64,000 nt of DNA from Aromatoleum toluclasticum ATCC 700605 (GTDB taxonomy: Bacteria; Pseudomonadota; Gammaproteobacteria; Burkholderiales; Rhodocyclaceae): positions 248,001 through 312,000 of the forward strand of contig NZ_KB899493.1 in assembly GCF_000378245.1 (NCBI RefSeq). Reading direction: 5' to 3'. Both the position numbers and the translations under genes were made by a program. This document shows positions 41,004 through 50,098 of this stretch, in pieces. The notes under the pieces are model-generated. The model saw nothing but the letters and a program-made list of their open reading frames with translations, had not been told where the DNA came from and ran no database searches. Each line of letters starts with the position of its first letter. Positions within the stretch are counted from its first letter, which is position 1.

Positions 41004-41833
41004 AAGGTCGCCATCCTGACACGATACTCGCCGCCGAGCACGAGCATCTCGCCCTCCCCGCGCAGCAGCGGGCCCGGCATCAGGGCGTTGCAGTAGACGA
41101 GCTTGCACAGCGGCACCTCGACTTCGAGGATGGTGTCGCCGAACTGGTCGGCGATGTCGCGCCGTGTCGTGAACGAGACAAGGTTGTTCTGCCGCGCGAT
41201 GGCCTCGCGCGCGCGGCCGGGCCTGCCGTCCGTGCGCGGCAGCCAGGCGACGACCTGGTGCTCGCCGAAGTCGTTCACGCCGCGGTACAGCGTGAGGTGG
41301 CGGCGGCCGGGATACAGCCAGCGCCGGAACATGTGTTGGGCGTATTCGTACAGCAGGTCGAGCTGCGCATGGATGCAGTTGTTGTGGAAGCGCGCGTGCA
41401 TCTTGTCCTCGACGTAGGCCATCCACGCTGCGGACGGGTAGCGGCCGAGCACCTCCTTGTGGAAGGTGGGGTGCAGGCCGAAGCGCGACTCCGCCCAGCC
41501 CTTGAGCACCGCAGCTTCGCGGCCGCTGGCGTCGAAGCCCCAGCCGCGCAGCAGGCGCAGATAGCTCGCGCGGTAGCGCTTGCGGCCGGCGGCGTCGTGT
41601 TCGCGCGGCAGGTCCAGCTCGAACACCGTGCGCATGTAGATCTGGAAGGCGAGCACCGCCTCGTCGACCGTGGTCGCATCGTCGAGCATCGCGAACAGCG
41701 TGCCGTTGGTTTCCCGCACGCCGTGGATGTGCAGCGCGAGCGGATGGTCGCTGAACGCGACGCTCGCAATCAGGCCCGTCGGGATGCCGACGAGGTTGGT
41801 CGAGTGGCCGGCGACGGCGCGCGTTTCAGTAAT
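41000..41833 (-). CDS. draT: NAD(+)--dinitrogen-reductase ADP-D-ribosyltransferase DraT
   Basis: The product has about 277 residues. It inactivates NifH by ADP-ribosylating its arginine when ammonium rises or energy falls. The DraT core is clear (NNCIHAQLDLLYEYAQHMF, LTLYRGVNDFGEHQ, NNLVSFTTRRDIADQFGD). The first ATG/GTG/TTG in frame is a GTG at 41719, but the conserved DraT start GHSTNLVGIPTGLIAS is encoded upstream of it. The frame there has no ATG, GTG or TTG back to a stop. An ATT at 41831-41833, overlapping the fmdB-like stop (ATTACTGA), would give an N-terminus of normal length, so an ATT start is proposed. A sequencing error is the alternative. Confidence 0.9.
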   Translation of the reverse strand: MTETRAVAGHSTNLVGIPTGLIASVAFSDHPLALHIHGVRETNGTLFAMLDDATTVDEAVLAFQIYMRTVFELDLPREHDAAGRKRYRASYLRLLRGWGFDASGREAAVLKGWAESRFGLHPTFHKEVLGRYPSAAWMAYVEDKMHARFHNNCIHAQLDLLYEYAQHMFRRWLYPGRRHLTLYRGVNDFGEHQVVAWLPRTDGRPGRAREAIARQNNLVSFTTRRDIADQFGDTILEVEVPLCKLVYCNALMPGPLLRGEGEMLVLGGEYRVRMATL

Positions 41834-42032
41834 TGCTGAAATGGCCTTCGCGCCTCGCCTGTGCCCGCGCCTGTTTCACGAGTTCGCGCGATTGGGGCGG
41901 CGCGGCAGGCGCGGACACCAGCTTTTCGAGCGAGGTTCCGCCGCAGTGCGGGCATGGGGGCGTGTCGCCAGCGCGCACGAGCATCTCGAAGGTCCGGTCG
42001 CAGGCGGGGCAGCGGTAGTCGAAGATGGGCAT
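41826..42032 (-). CDS. FmdB-family zinc-ribbon protein
   Basis: The 68-residue protein MPIFDYRCPACDRTFEMLV has two C-x2-C knuckles (CPAC and CPHC) typical of the FmdB/CxxC_CxxC_SSSS family of putative regulators. The family function is not settled. It overlaps draT, so it is probably co-translated with the draTG pair. Tandem sigma-54-like motifs lie 37-70 bp upstream. Confidence 0.85.
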   Translation of the reverse strand: MPIFDYRCPACDRTFEMLVRAGDTPPCPHCGGTSLEKLVSAPAAPPQSRELVKQARAQARREGHFSNY

Positions 42033-42068
42033 GATCGTTCCATTGGGTTTGTCGGCTCCGCCCTAATG

Positions 42069-42102
42069 CGCAAGAACGATGCCATCGGCAAGAACGATGC
42101 CA
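42069..42102 (-). promoter_or_regulatory. Tandem sigma-54-like promoters of fmdB-draT-draG
   Basis: On the minus strand TGGCATCGTTCTTGCC (42087-42102) and TGGCATCGTTCTTGCG (42069-42084) lie 18 bp apart, each with GG-N10-GC. They form an 18-bp direct repeat, and a partial third copy (CTTGCAGA) lies just upstream. Confidence 0.6.
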
Positions 42103-42124
42103 TCTGCAAGAGCGGCGATCGTGA

Positions 42125-43402
<1,278 letters not shown>

Positions 43403-43428
43403 ACGGGCGCACTTACAGGAGATCCGTT

Positions 43429-44898
43429 ATGAGTGCGGCAACGTTGGAAAAGTCGGATGACAAGACGCGCGAGGTTGCGCAAACCCGGGCGTTGATCGAC
43501 GAGGTGCTCGAGGTCTACCCCGAGAAGGCGGGAAAGAAGCGCGCCAAGCACCTCAACGTGTATGAGGAAGGCAAGCCCGACTGCGGCGTGAAGTCCAACA
43601 TCAAGTCGCTACCCGGCGTGATGACGATCCGCGGCTGTGCCTACGCCGGCTCGAAGGGCGTGGTGTGGGGCCCGATCAAGGACATGGTGCATGTGAGCCA
43701 CGGCCCGGTCGGCTGCGGCCAGTATTCGTGGGCCACCCGCCGCAACTACTACAACGGCACGACCGGCGTGGATGCCTTCGGCGCGATGCAGATCACGTCC
43801 GACTTCCAGGAGAAGGACATCGTCTTCGGCGGCGACAAGAAGCTCGACAAGCTGGTCGACGAGATCACGCAGGTCTTCCCGCTCGCGAAAGGCATCTCGA
43901 TTCAGTCGGAGTGCCCGATCGGCCTGATCGGCGACGACATCGAGGCGGTATCGAAGAAGAAGTCGAAGGAGATCGGCCTGCCGATGGTGCCGGTGCGCTG
44001 CGAGGGCTTCCGCGGCGTGTCGCAGTCGCTCGGCCACCACATCGCCAACGACGCGATCCGCGACTGGGTGTTCGACAAGGCGGACTACGAGCAGCCCTTC
44101 GAATCCACGCCCTACGACGTCGTGCTGATGGCCGACTACAACATCGGCGGCGACGCGTGGAGCTCGCGCATCCTGCTCGAAGAGATGGGCCTGCGCGTGA
44201 TCGGCCAGGGCACGGGCGACGCGACGTTGAAGGAAATCGAGATGATGCCGCGCGCGAAGCTGCTGCTGCTGCACTGCTACCGCTCGATGAACTACATCGC
44301 GCGCCACGTCGAGGAGAAGTACGGCGTGCCGTGGTTCGAGTACAACCTCTTCGGGCCGACCAAGATCGCCGAAAGCTTGCGCGGCATCGCGGCCTTCTTC
44401 GACGACACGATCAAGGAGAAGGCCGAACAGGTCATCGCCAAGTACACCGCGCTGTCGCAGGCGGTGATCGACAAGTACAAGCCGCGCCTCGCGGGTAAGA
44501 AGGTGATGCTGTACGTCGGCGGCCTGCGCCCGCGCCACGTCGTCGGCGCCTACGAGGACCTGGGCATGGAAGTCGTCGGCACCGGCTACGAGTTCGGCCA
44601 CGGCGACGACTACCAGCGCACGACCCACTACGTGAAGGACGGCACGCTGATCTACGACGACGTCTCGAGCTTCGAGCTGGAGAAGTTCGCCGAGAAGATC
44701 CGCCCCGACCTGATGGCTTCGGGCGTCAAGGAAAAGTACATCTTCCAGAAGATGGGCATCCCCTTCCGCCAGATGCACAGCTGGGATTACTCCGGCCCCT
44801 ATCACGGCTTCGACGGCTTCGCCATCTTCGCCCGTGACATGGACATGGCGATCAACTCGCCGGTTTGGGGCATGACCAAGGCCCCCTGGAAGAAATAA
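43429..44898 (+). CDS. nifD: Nitrogenase molybdenum-iron protein alpha chain
   Basis: The 489-residue protein carries the P-cluster ligands Cys70 ([11 protein letters not shown]), Cys96 ([11 protein letters not shown]) and the cysteine of [11 protein letters not shown]. The FeMo-co ligands are the cysteine in [12 protein letters not shown] and the histidine in [14 protein letters not shown]. Length and motifs indicate the Mo-type enzyme; there is no VnfG/AnfG-like delta gene. The ATG at 43429 is preceded by CAGGAGA. Confidence 0.98.
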   Translation: MSAATLEKSDDKTREVAQTRALIDEVLEVYPEKAGKKRAKHLNVYEEGKPDCGVKSNIKSLPGVMTIRGCAYAGSKGVVWGPIKDMVHVSHGPVGCGQYSWATRRNYYNGTTGVDAFGAMQITSDFQEKDIVFGGDKKLDKLVDEITQVFPLAKGISIQSECPIGLIGDDIEAVSKKKSKEIGLPMVPVRCEGFRGVSQSLGHHIANDAIRDWVFDKADYEQPFESTPYDVVLMADYNIGGDAWSSRILLEEMGLRVIGQGTGDATLKEIEMMPRAKLLLLHCYRSMNYIARHVEEKYGVPWFEYNLFGPTKIAESLRGIAAFFDDTIKEKAEQVIAKYTALSQAVIDKYKPRLAGKKVMLYVGGLRPRHVVGAYEDLGMEVVGTGYEFGHGDDYQRTTHYVKDGTLIYDDVSSFELEKFAEKIRPDLMASGVKEKYIFQKMGIPFRQMHSWDYSGPYHGFDGFAIFARDMDMAINSPVWGMTKAPWKK

Positions 44899-44909
44899 GG
44901 AGCACGACC

Positions 44910-46439
44910 ATGCCTCAATCAGCTGAAAAGGTCCTCGACCACGCCGGTCTGTTCAAGGAACCGGAATACCAGGAGATCTTCGAGCGCAAGAAGGACTTCG
45001 AAGGCGGCTGCGGCGCGGCCAGGGTGCAGGAGATCGCCGACTGGACGAAGACCGCGGAATACCGCGAGATCAACTTCAAGCGCGAAGCCCTCGTCATCAA
45101 CCCCGCCAAGGCCTGCCAGCCGCTGGGCGCGGTGCTGTGCGCGTCCGGCTTCGAAGGCACCCTGCCCTACGTGCATGGCTCACAAGGTTGTGTGGCCTAC
45201 TTCCGCTCGCACTTCAACCGCCACTTCAAGGAACCGTGCTCGGCGGTGTCCGACTCGATGACCGAGGACGCGGCGGTGTTCGGCGGCCTCAACAACATGG
45301 TCGACGGCTTGGCCAACGCGCATGCGCTGTACAAGCCGAAGATGATCGCGGTGTCGACGACCTGCATGGCCGAAGTCATCGGCGACGACCTCGACGCCTT
45401 CATCAAGACCGCCAAGCAGAAAGGCTCGATCCCCGAGGACTTCCGCGTCCCGTTCGCGCACACGCCCTCCTTCGTCGGCAGCCACGTCACCGGCTACGAC
45501 AACATGCTCAAGGGCTTCCTCACGAGCTTCTGGGACGGCAGGACGCGCGCCGAAGTGTCGACGCCGACGATCAACATCAACGGCGGCTTCGACGGCTACT
45601 GCGTCGCCAACAACCGCGAGCTGAAGCGGATGATGAAGGAGATGGAGGTCGAGGCCACCATCATCTCGGACCCGTCCGAGGTCTTCGATACCCCCACCGA
45701 CGGCGAATTCCGCATGTACGCCGGCGGCACCACCGCGGCGCAGATGGAGGCGGCGCTGAATGCGAAGGGCACGGTCTTCATGCAGGGCATCTCGGCAGCC
45801 AAATCCGCCGAGTACGTCGAGAAGGCTGGCCAGAAGAGGGTTTCGCTCAACTGCCCGGTCGGCGTCACCGGCACCGACGCCTTCCTGATGGCGGTGTCCG
45901 AGCTCACCGGCCAGCCCATCCCGGCCTCGCTGGAGCTCGAACGCGGCCGGCTCGTCGATGCGATCGCCGACTCGCAGGCCCACCTGCACGGCAAGCGCTT
46001 CGCACTGTTCGGCGACCCCGACATGCTGCTGGGCCTCACCGCCTTCCTGCTGGAACTGGGCGCCGAGCCGGTGCATATCCTCTGCACCAACGCGACCAAG
46101 GAGTGGACCGAGAAGATCAACAAGCTGCTCGCCGCCAGCCCCTTCGGCAAGGACGCCAAGGCCTGGCCGGGCAAGGACCTTTGGCACATGCGCTCGCTGC
46201 TGGCCACCGAGCCGGTCGACTTCCTGATCGGCAGCTCGCACGGCAAGTACCTCGAACGCGACATCGGCACGCCGCTGATCCGCATCGGCTTCCCCATCTT
46301 CGACCGCCACCACCACCACCGCTTCCCGATCTGGGGCTACCAGGGCGGCCTGAACGTCCTCGTGAAGATCCTCGACAAGATCTTCGACACGCTGGACGCG
46401 CAGACTGAGGGAACGGCTAGCTTCGACCTGGTGCGCTGA
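44910..46439 (+). CDS. nifK: Nitrogenase molybdenum-iron protein beta chain
   Basis: The 509-residue partner of NifD has the P-cluster ligands in [31 protein letters not shown] and [12 protein letters not shown]. The length is at the short end for group I NifK. The ATG at 44910 follows a ribosome site (TAAGGAG) that overlaps the nifD stop. A strong terminator follows about 110 bp later. Confidence 0.98.
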   Translation: MPQSAEKVLDHAGLFKEPEYQEIFERKKDFEGGCGAARVQEIADWTKTAEYREINFKREALVINPAKACQPLGAVLCASGFEGTLPYVHGSQGCVAYFRSHFNRHFKEPCSAVSDSMTEDAAVFGGLNNMVDGLANAHALYKPKMIAVSTTCMAEVIGDDLDAFIKTAKQKGSIPEDFRVPFAHTPSFVGSHVTGYDNMLKGFLTSFWDGRTRAEVSTPTININGGFDGYCVANNRELKRMMKEMEVEATIISDPSEVFDTPTDGEFRMYAGGTTAAQMEAALNAKGTVFMQGISAAKSAEYVEKAGQKRVSLNCPVGVTGTDAFLMAVSELTGQPIPASLELERGRLVDAIADSQAHLHGKRFALFGDPDMLLGLTAFLLELGAEPVHILCTNATKEWTEKINKLLAASPFGKDAKAWPGKDLWHMRSLLATEPVDFLIGSSHGKYLERDIGTPLIRIGFPIFDRHHHHRFPIWGYQGGLNVLVKILDKIFDTLDAQTEGTASFDLVR

Positions 46440-46545
46440 GGAGGACAGCATGCCCACGGTCTGCCAGGCCGCGAGCATCGTGAAGTTTTGAACGGCTGAA
46501 ACCCGCTCACGGCATCCGGCGATCTCTCCACGTCGGATGCCGCTC

Positions 46546-46573
46546 CGGCCCGCTCGCAAGGCGGGCCGTTTTT
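46546..46573 (+). terminator. Terminator of nifHDK
   Basis: GGCCCGC-TCGCAAG-GCGGGCC followed by GTTTTT, about 110 bp after the nifK stop. Confidence 0.82.
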
Positions 46574-46699
46574 GTCTGGCGATGGACCGGGGCCAAGGTC
46601 AGGAGGCAGCTTTTTCCGGTTCTGAAACGGGGACGGGGTTACGCGACCACGATATGCCGTTCGACACGCTCAGGGCGAACGGGAGTCTGGATTGCAGCC

Positions 46700-47404
46700 T
46701 CAATAAGCAAGGGGTCCCAACGCACCGACCAGGCCGCTCAGGTCGGCCACTTCCAGGTGCGGTTTCTCGACGTGCGGCCACGCGGCCTGCCCGCGATTCA
46801 CCCACGCCGCCTGCATGCCCGCGTTACGTGCCCCCAGCACATCCAGAACCATGTCGTCGCCCACGTGCAGCACCTCGTGCGGCTGCACGCCCACGGCTTC
46901 GGCTGCGACCTGGAAGATGCGCACGTCCGGCTTGGACACGCCCACCTTGAGCGCCGCGACGCTGGCGACGAAGTACGGCGCCAAACCCACGCGCGCGAGA
47001 TCGGCGTTGCCGTTGGAGATGCTCACCAGCGGAAAACGCGCGGCCAGGAATTCCACCGCGGGGAGCGCGTCGGGAAAGAAGCTCACGTTGTGGCGTTCGG
47101 TGATGAAGGCGTCGAAGGCGGGGCCGGCCAGCGAGGGGTCGTCCCCCGCGCTCGACAGCGCCACGCGGATCGACTCGTGGCGCAGCGCCGTCATGTCATG
47201 GGCGAGGTCGGGACGCTGTAGTTCCACGGCGTCGCGGATCTCGCGCAGCGCGCGGGGGCTCGCATACATGGCTGCCGTCGCGGGGGCGTTGCTCACGAGC
47301 CATTCGTGCAGCACCTTTTCCGCGCGATCGATGGTGGGCCAGATGGGCCACAGCGTGTCGTCCAGATCCAGCGAGACGGCTTTGATTTGTTTCAGGTTCA
47401 GCAT
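46700..47404 (-). CDS. HAD-superfamily hydrolase
   Basis: The product has 234 residues. The four HAD motifs are present: I SLDLDDTLWP (near 12), II VSISNGNADL, III GVSKPDVRIF and IV HVGDDMVLDVLGARNAG. The cap domain is helical (subfamily I). It is a phosphatase-like enzyme of unknown substrate. It converges on the nifHDK terminator and is not part of the nif operon. Confidence 0.9.
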   Translation of the reverse strand: MLNLKQIKAVSLDLDDTLWPIWPTIDRAEKVLHEWLVSNAPATAAMYASPRALREIRDAVELQRPDLAHDMTALRHESIRVALSSAGDDPSLAGPAFDAFITERHNVSFFPDALPAVEFLAARFPLVSISNGNADLARVGLAPYFVASVAALKVGVSKPDVRIFQVAAEAVGVQPHEVLHVGDDMVLDVLGARNAGMQAAWVNRGQAAWPHVEKPHLEVADLSGLVGALGPLAY

Positions 47405-47632
47405 GCGCTCAATGGTACCTGAGCGGGGCGCTGCGCTCACGTTCGGGCAGTAACAGTGCGTCAGGAACGGACCTCCGTTGCAAGCCCGCCGACAAACACA
47501 AGGGGCAGAAAGGTCGGCTGCGGAGGTTCCCGAGCCCCGCCCGAGACCCCGGTGGCGACGAAGGCGCGTCTCGAGTCCGTGCGCATCGAGATGTTCGACC
47601 GCCACCGCCGCCACGAGCATCGCACCCGAGCC

Positions 47633-48538
47633 TTAGTCGAGCTGATCTTCAAACAGCTCGCCCACGAATTTCACGAACGCGCTGATCTTCGCGGGCTGGT
47701 GGCGGCTTGGCGGATAAAGGATCGATATCGGAGGGCCGGGCGCCGACCAGTCTGCCAGGATAGGCACCAGGATTCCTTTCGCAAAGTAGCGCTGCAGCGA
47801 GAGGGAGAAAAGCTGGACCACGCCGCCGCCGGATATGGCCGCATCGATCAAGGATTCGGCGTGATTGATCCAGATGCGGGCTTCGGGCATCTGCTCGAAC
47901 GCTGCATCGCCCTTGCTGAAGTACCAGGGGACGGGTTGCCCCGAAGTCGGTTGCAGAAAACCGATCTGCGGATACCTCGCCAGATCCTGCGGCACCGCCG
48001 GGGTGCCATGCCTGGCCAGAAAATCGGGCGATGCGCAGCACACATAGCGCGTCCGGTGAAGCGTCTTCGCCACACGCGCCAGATCCTTCAACTCCCCGAC
48101 ACGGATGGAGACATCCACCCCAGCCGCTTCGGGTGCGAGAACCTGATCGCCAAGCGTCATTCTCACCGTCACTTCGGGATAAAGCTCTGCAAAACGAGGC
48201 AATGCCGGAGCGATATACATGCGCCCGATGGCGGTGGGAACGTCCACCCGAAGTACCCCCTGGGGTACGACCTTCGCCCCCCGCAAGCCCTCTTCCAATT
48301 CCCCGAGTCCATCGAGCAGGTCGCGGGCCCGCTCGTAGCACGCCCGACCCTCGTCGGTCAGCGAGAGTTTGCGCGTCGTCCGGTTGAGCAGCCGCACGCC
48401 CAGATGGCCTTCCAGATTCGTAAGGTGGTTGGTCACCGAGGAATTCGACATATCGAGATGCCGGGCAGTGCGACTGAAGCTGCCCATTTCGACAATGCGG
48501 CAAAAGACCCGCAACGCCTCGAAACGATCGATGGACAT
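47633..48538 (-). CDS. LysR-family transcriptional regulator
   Basis: The 301-residue protein has an N-terminal winged helix (MSIDRFEALRVFCRIVEMGS; HLDMSNSSVTNHLTNLE) and a LysR substrate-binding domain (about 90-300). The ATG at 48538 gives the normal family start; the frame is open further upstream without family similarity. It points away from the GbsR-like gene. No target is evident beside it. Confidence 0.9.
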   Translation of the reverse strand: MSIDRFEALRVFCRIVEMGSFSRTARHLDMSNSSVTNHLTNLEGHLGVRLLNRTTRKLSLTDEGRACYERARDLLDGLGELEEGLRGAKVVPQGVLRVDVPTAIGRMYIAPALPRFAELYPEVTVRMTLGDQVLAPEAAGVDVSIRVGELKDLARVAKTLHRTRYVCCASPDFLARHGTPAVPQDLARYPQIGFLQPTSGQPVPWYFSKGDAAFEQMPEARIWINHAESLIDAAISGGGVVQLFSLSLQRYFAKGILVPILADWSAPGPPISILYPPSRHQPAKISAFVKFVGELFEDQLD

Positions 48539-48857
48539 TTTCGCGATAATCAAAAGAATGATGTCAATTATTCTATATTTAACGCAGCACCAACGATCAT
48601 CGGAATCCGCTCCGCGACGGGTCGAAAGACCAATGACAAGTCCTTCGCCGGAGCGGCCCATGTACCGGCGAACTCTTGAATCAAGGCGATCGACGAGCGC
48701 TTCGGGCGCCATCCGCATCGCAATGCGGCGGTCGGCAGGGAGTCGACGCGGGGGCAAGGGAGAGCGTCACCCACGCCCCTTGCACGGTCGGTGCCCACGG
48801 CGGCACGTCAAGTCGGTGCGGACGATCGAGAGTCGAACCCATGCTGCGAACTTCTTA
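48539..48857. other. Intergenic region between lysR-type gene and gbsR-like gene
   Basis: No gene seen. The first 60 bp next to the LysR gene are AT-rich, unlike the surroundings, and probably hold its promoter. The rest is GC-rich without recognisable sites up to the palindrome at 48858. Confidence 0.6.
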
Positions 48858-48894
48858 TTTCTGTCTTGACAGAAATTACAGACAACTCTAGATT
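48858..48894 (+). promoter_or_regulatory. Operator and promoter of the gbsR-like gene
   Basis: The perfect palindrome TTTCTGTCTTGACAGAAA (48858-48875) contains the -35 box TTGACA (48866-48871). A 17-bp spacer leads to TAGATT (48889-48894). The start codon at 48901 is only 6 nt after the -10 box, so the transcript should be leaderless. A protein on the palindrome would block RNA polymerase. Confidence 0.78.
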
Positions 48895-48900
48895 TACCGC

Positions 48901-49428
48901 ATGGAACTCAAGCCGATCGCAGAAAGATTCATCCTCCACTGGGGCGAAATGGGCTCGCGCTGGGGCGTCAATCGCACTGTCGCGCAGATCCACGCGCTGC
49001 TCTACCTCGCCGGCCGGCCGATGGATGCGGAAGAAATTGCCCTTACGCTGGGTGTCGCGCGCTCGAACGTCAGCAACAGCCTGAAGGAGTTGCAGAGCTG
49101 GCGCCTCGCACGCGTGGTGCATCTGATGGGCGACCGCCGCGACCACTTCGAAACGTCCACCGATATCTGGGAACTGTTCAAGCTGATCGTCGAAGGCCGC
49201 CGCCAGCGCGAGATCGACCCGACGATTTCGGTGCTGCGCGACTGCCTCGGCAACCCGGCGATCGGCGACGAAGACACCGGCACCGAGCAGCGCATCAAGG
49301 AGACGCTCGAGTTCATCGAGGTGCTGACGACCTGGTCGGAGGAGATGCTGCGACTGCAGCCCGAAACCCTGATGAAGGCGATGGGAGTCGGCGCGAAGAT
49401 CAGCCGCGCAGTCAGAAGGAAGGACTGA
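48901..49428 (+). CDS. GbsR/MarR-type transcriptional regulator
   Basis: The 175-residue protein has a winged-helix domain about 25-95 (AQIHALLYLAGRPMDAEEIA; LGVARSNVSNSLKELQSW) followed by a helical C-terminal dimer region, as in GbsR/YvaV proteins. The palindrome overlapping its own -35 box, repeated before the next gene, suggests it represses itself and the cluster at 49524-53376. The inducer is unknown. A terminator follows it. Confidence 0.87.
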   Translation: MELKPIAERFILHWGEMGSRWGVNRTVAQIHALLYLAGRPMDAEEIALTLGVARSNVSNSLKELQSWRLARVVHLMGDRRDHFETSTDIWELFKLIVEGRRQREIDPTISVLRDCLGNPAIGDEDTGTEQRIKETLEFIEVLTTWSEEMLRLQPETLMKAMGVGAKISRAVRRKD

Positions 49429-49448
49429 ACCGACGACAAGGTCCGGCG

Positions 49449-49471
49449 CGGGCAGCGATGCCCGTTTTTTT
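49449..49471 (+). terminator. Terminator after the gbsR-like gene
   Basis: CGGGCA-GCGA-TGCCCG followed by seven T. It separates the regulator from the second operator. Confidence 0.85.
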
Positions 49472-49481
49472 GAGGCATTAA

Positions 49482-49518
49482 TTTCTGTTTTTACAGAAAC
49501 AACCGTCATTCGAGTAAT
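49482..49518 (+). promoter_or_regulatory. Second operator and promoter, before the DCC-protein gene
   Basis: TTTCTGTTTTTACAGAAA (49482-49499) matches the first operator except in the centre. TTTACA at 49490-49495 occupies the same place within the palindrome as TTGACA does in the first. A weak -10 (AGTAAT, 49513-49518) is 17 bp later, and the ATG at 49524 is 6 nt beyond, again a leaderless layout. Confidence 0.68.
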
Positions 49519-49523
49519 TAATC

Positions 49524-49970
49524 ATGGAAAGATATCCGATCACCATCTTCCACGACGGCAATTGCCCAATCTGTCGTCTGGATATCGCGAATCTCCGGTC
49601 GCGCAACGACGAGGGGCGTCTGCGTTTCATCGACATTGCCGCACCGGGGTTCGACCCCCGGCCCTACGGCATGACGCGGGAGGAGTTCGCTTCGCAGATT
49701 CGAGCGCAACTTCCCGACGGCAACCTGATCACGGGCATGGAGGTGTTTCGCCGCGCTTACCGCGCCGTCGGTCTCGGCTGGCTCATCGCCCCGGCCAACT
49801 GGGGGCCGCTGAAGGTTCCGGCCGATGCGCTCTACCGCTTCTTCGCCCGTCACCGTCCAACGATTTCGCGTCGCTTCGGCGGCCTGCTCGAAGCGCTCGC
49901 CGCCTGCCAGGCAGAGCGCCGTGGCCGCGCCTGCCGGTCGGGCCGATGCGCAGTTCCCGGCCGGCACTAA
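49524..49970 (+). CDS. DCC-family (DUF393) thiol-disulfide oxidoreductase-like protein
   Basis: The 148-residue protein begins MERYPITIFHDGNCPICRLD, with the D-x-x-C-x-x-C signature (HDGNCPIC) of the DCC/DUF393 family, predicted to have a thioredoxin-like fold. No signal peptide, so a cytoplasmic location is likely. The C-terminal Cys/Arg-rich end (AACQAERRGRACRSGRC) is unusual. It is the first gene of the cluster behind the second operator. Confidence 0.87.
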   Translation: MERYPITIFHDGNCPICRLDIANLRSRNDEGRLRFIDIAAPGFDPRPYGMTREEFASQIRAQLPDGNLITGMEVFRRAYRAVGLGWLIAPANWGPLKVPADALYRFFARHRPTISRRFGGLLEALAACQAERRGRACRSGRCAVPGRH

Positions 49971-49981
49971 CGGAGACGCAG

Positions 49982-50098
49982 ATGAAGACTATCGTGTTGA
50001 TCGCGCCGGAAACCACCGCCCCGGTGAGGACGGCCCCGGATGATACTTTCGCTGGCCAACGGGCATCGGCGCGGGGGGCCATGCCATGCGAGTCCTGA
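49982..50098 (+). CDS. Possible small open reading frame (38 codons)
   Basis: MKTIVLIAPETTAPVRTAPD and 18 more residues, with GGAG six bases upstream. It lies between the DCC gene and the epimerase gene, overlapping the latter by 13 bp. No family is recognised. It may be a leader for translational coupling or not a gene. Confidence 0.3.
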   Translation: MKTIVLIAPETTAPVRTAPDDTFAGQRASARGAMPCES

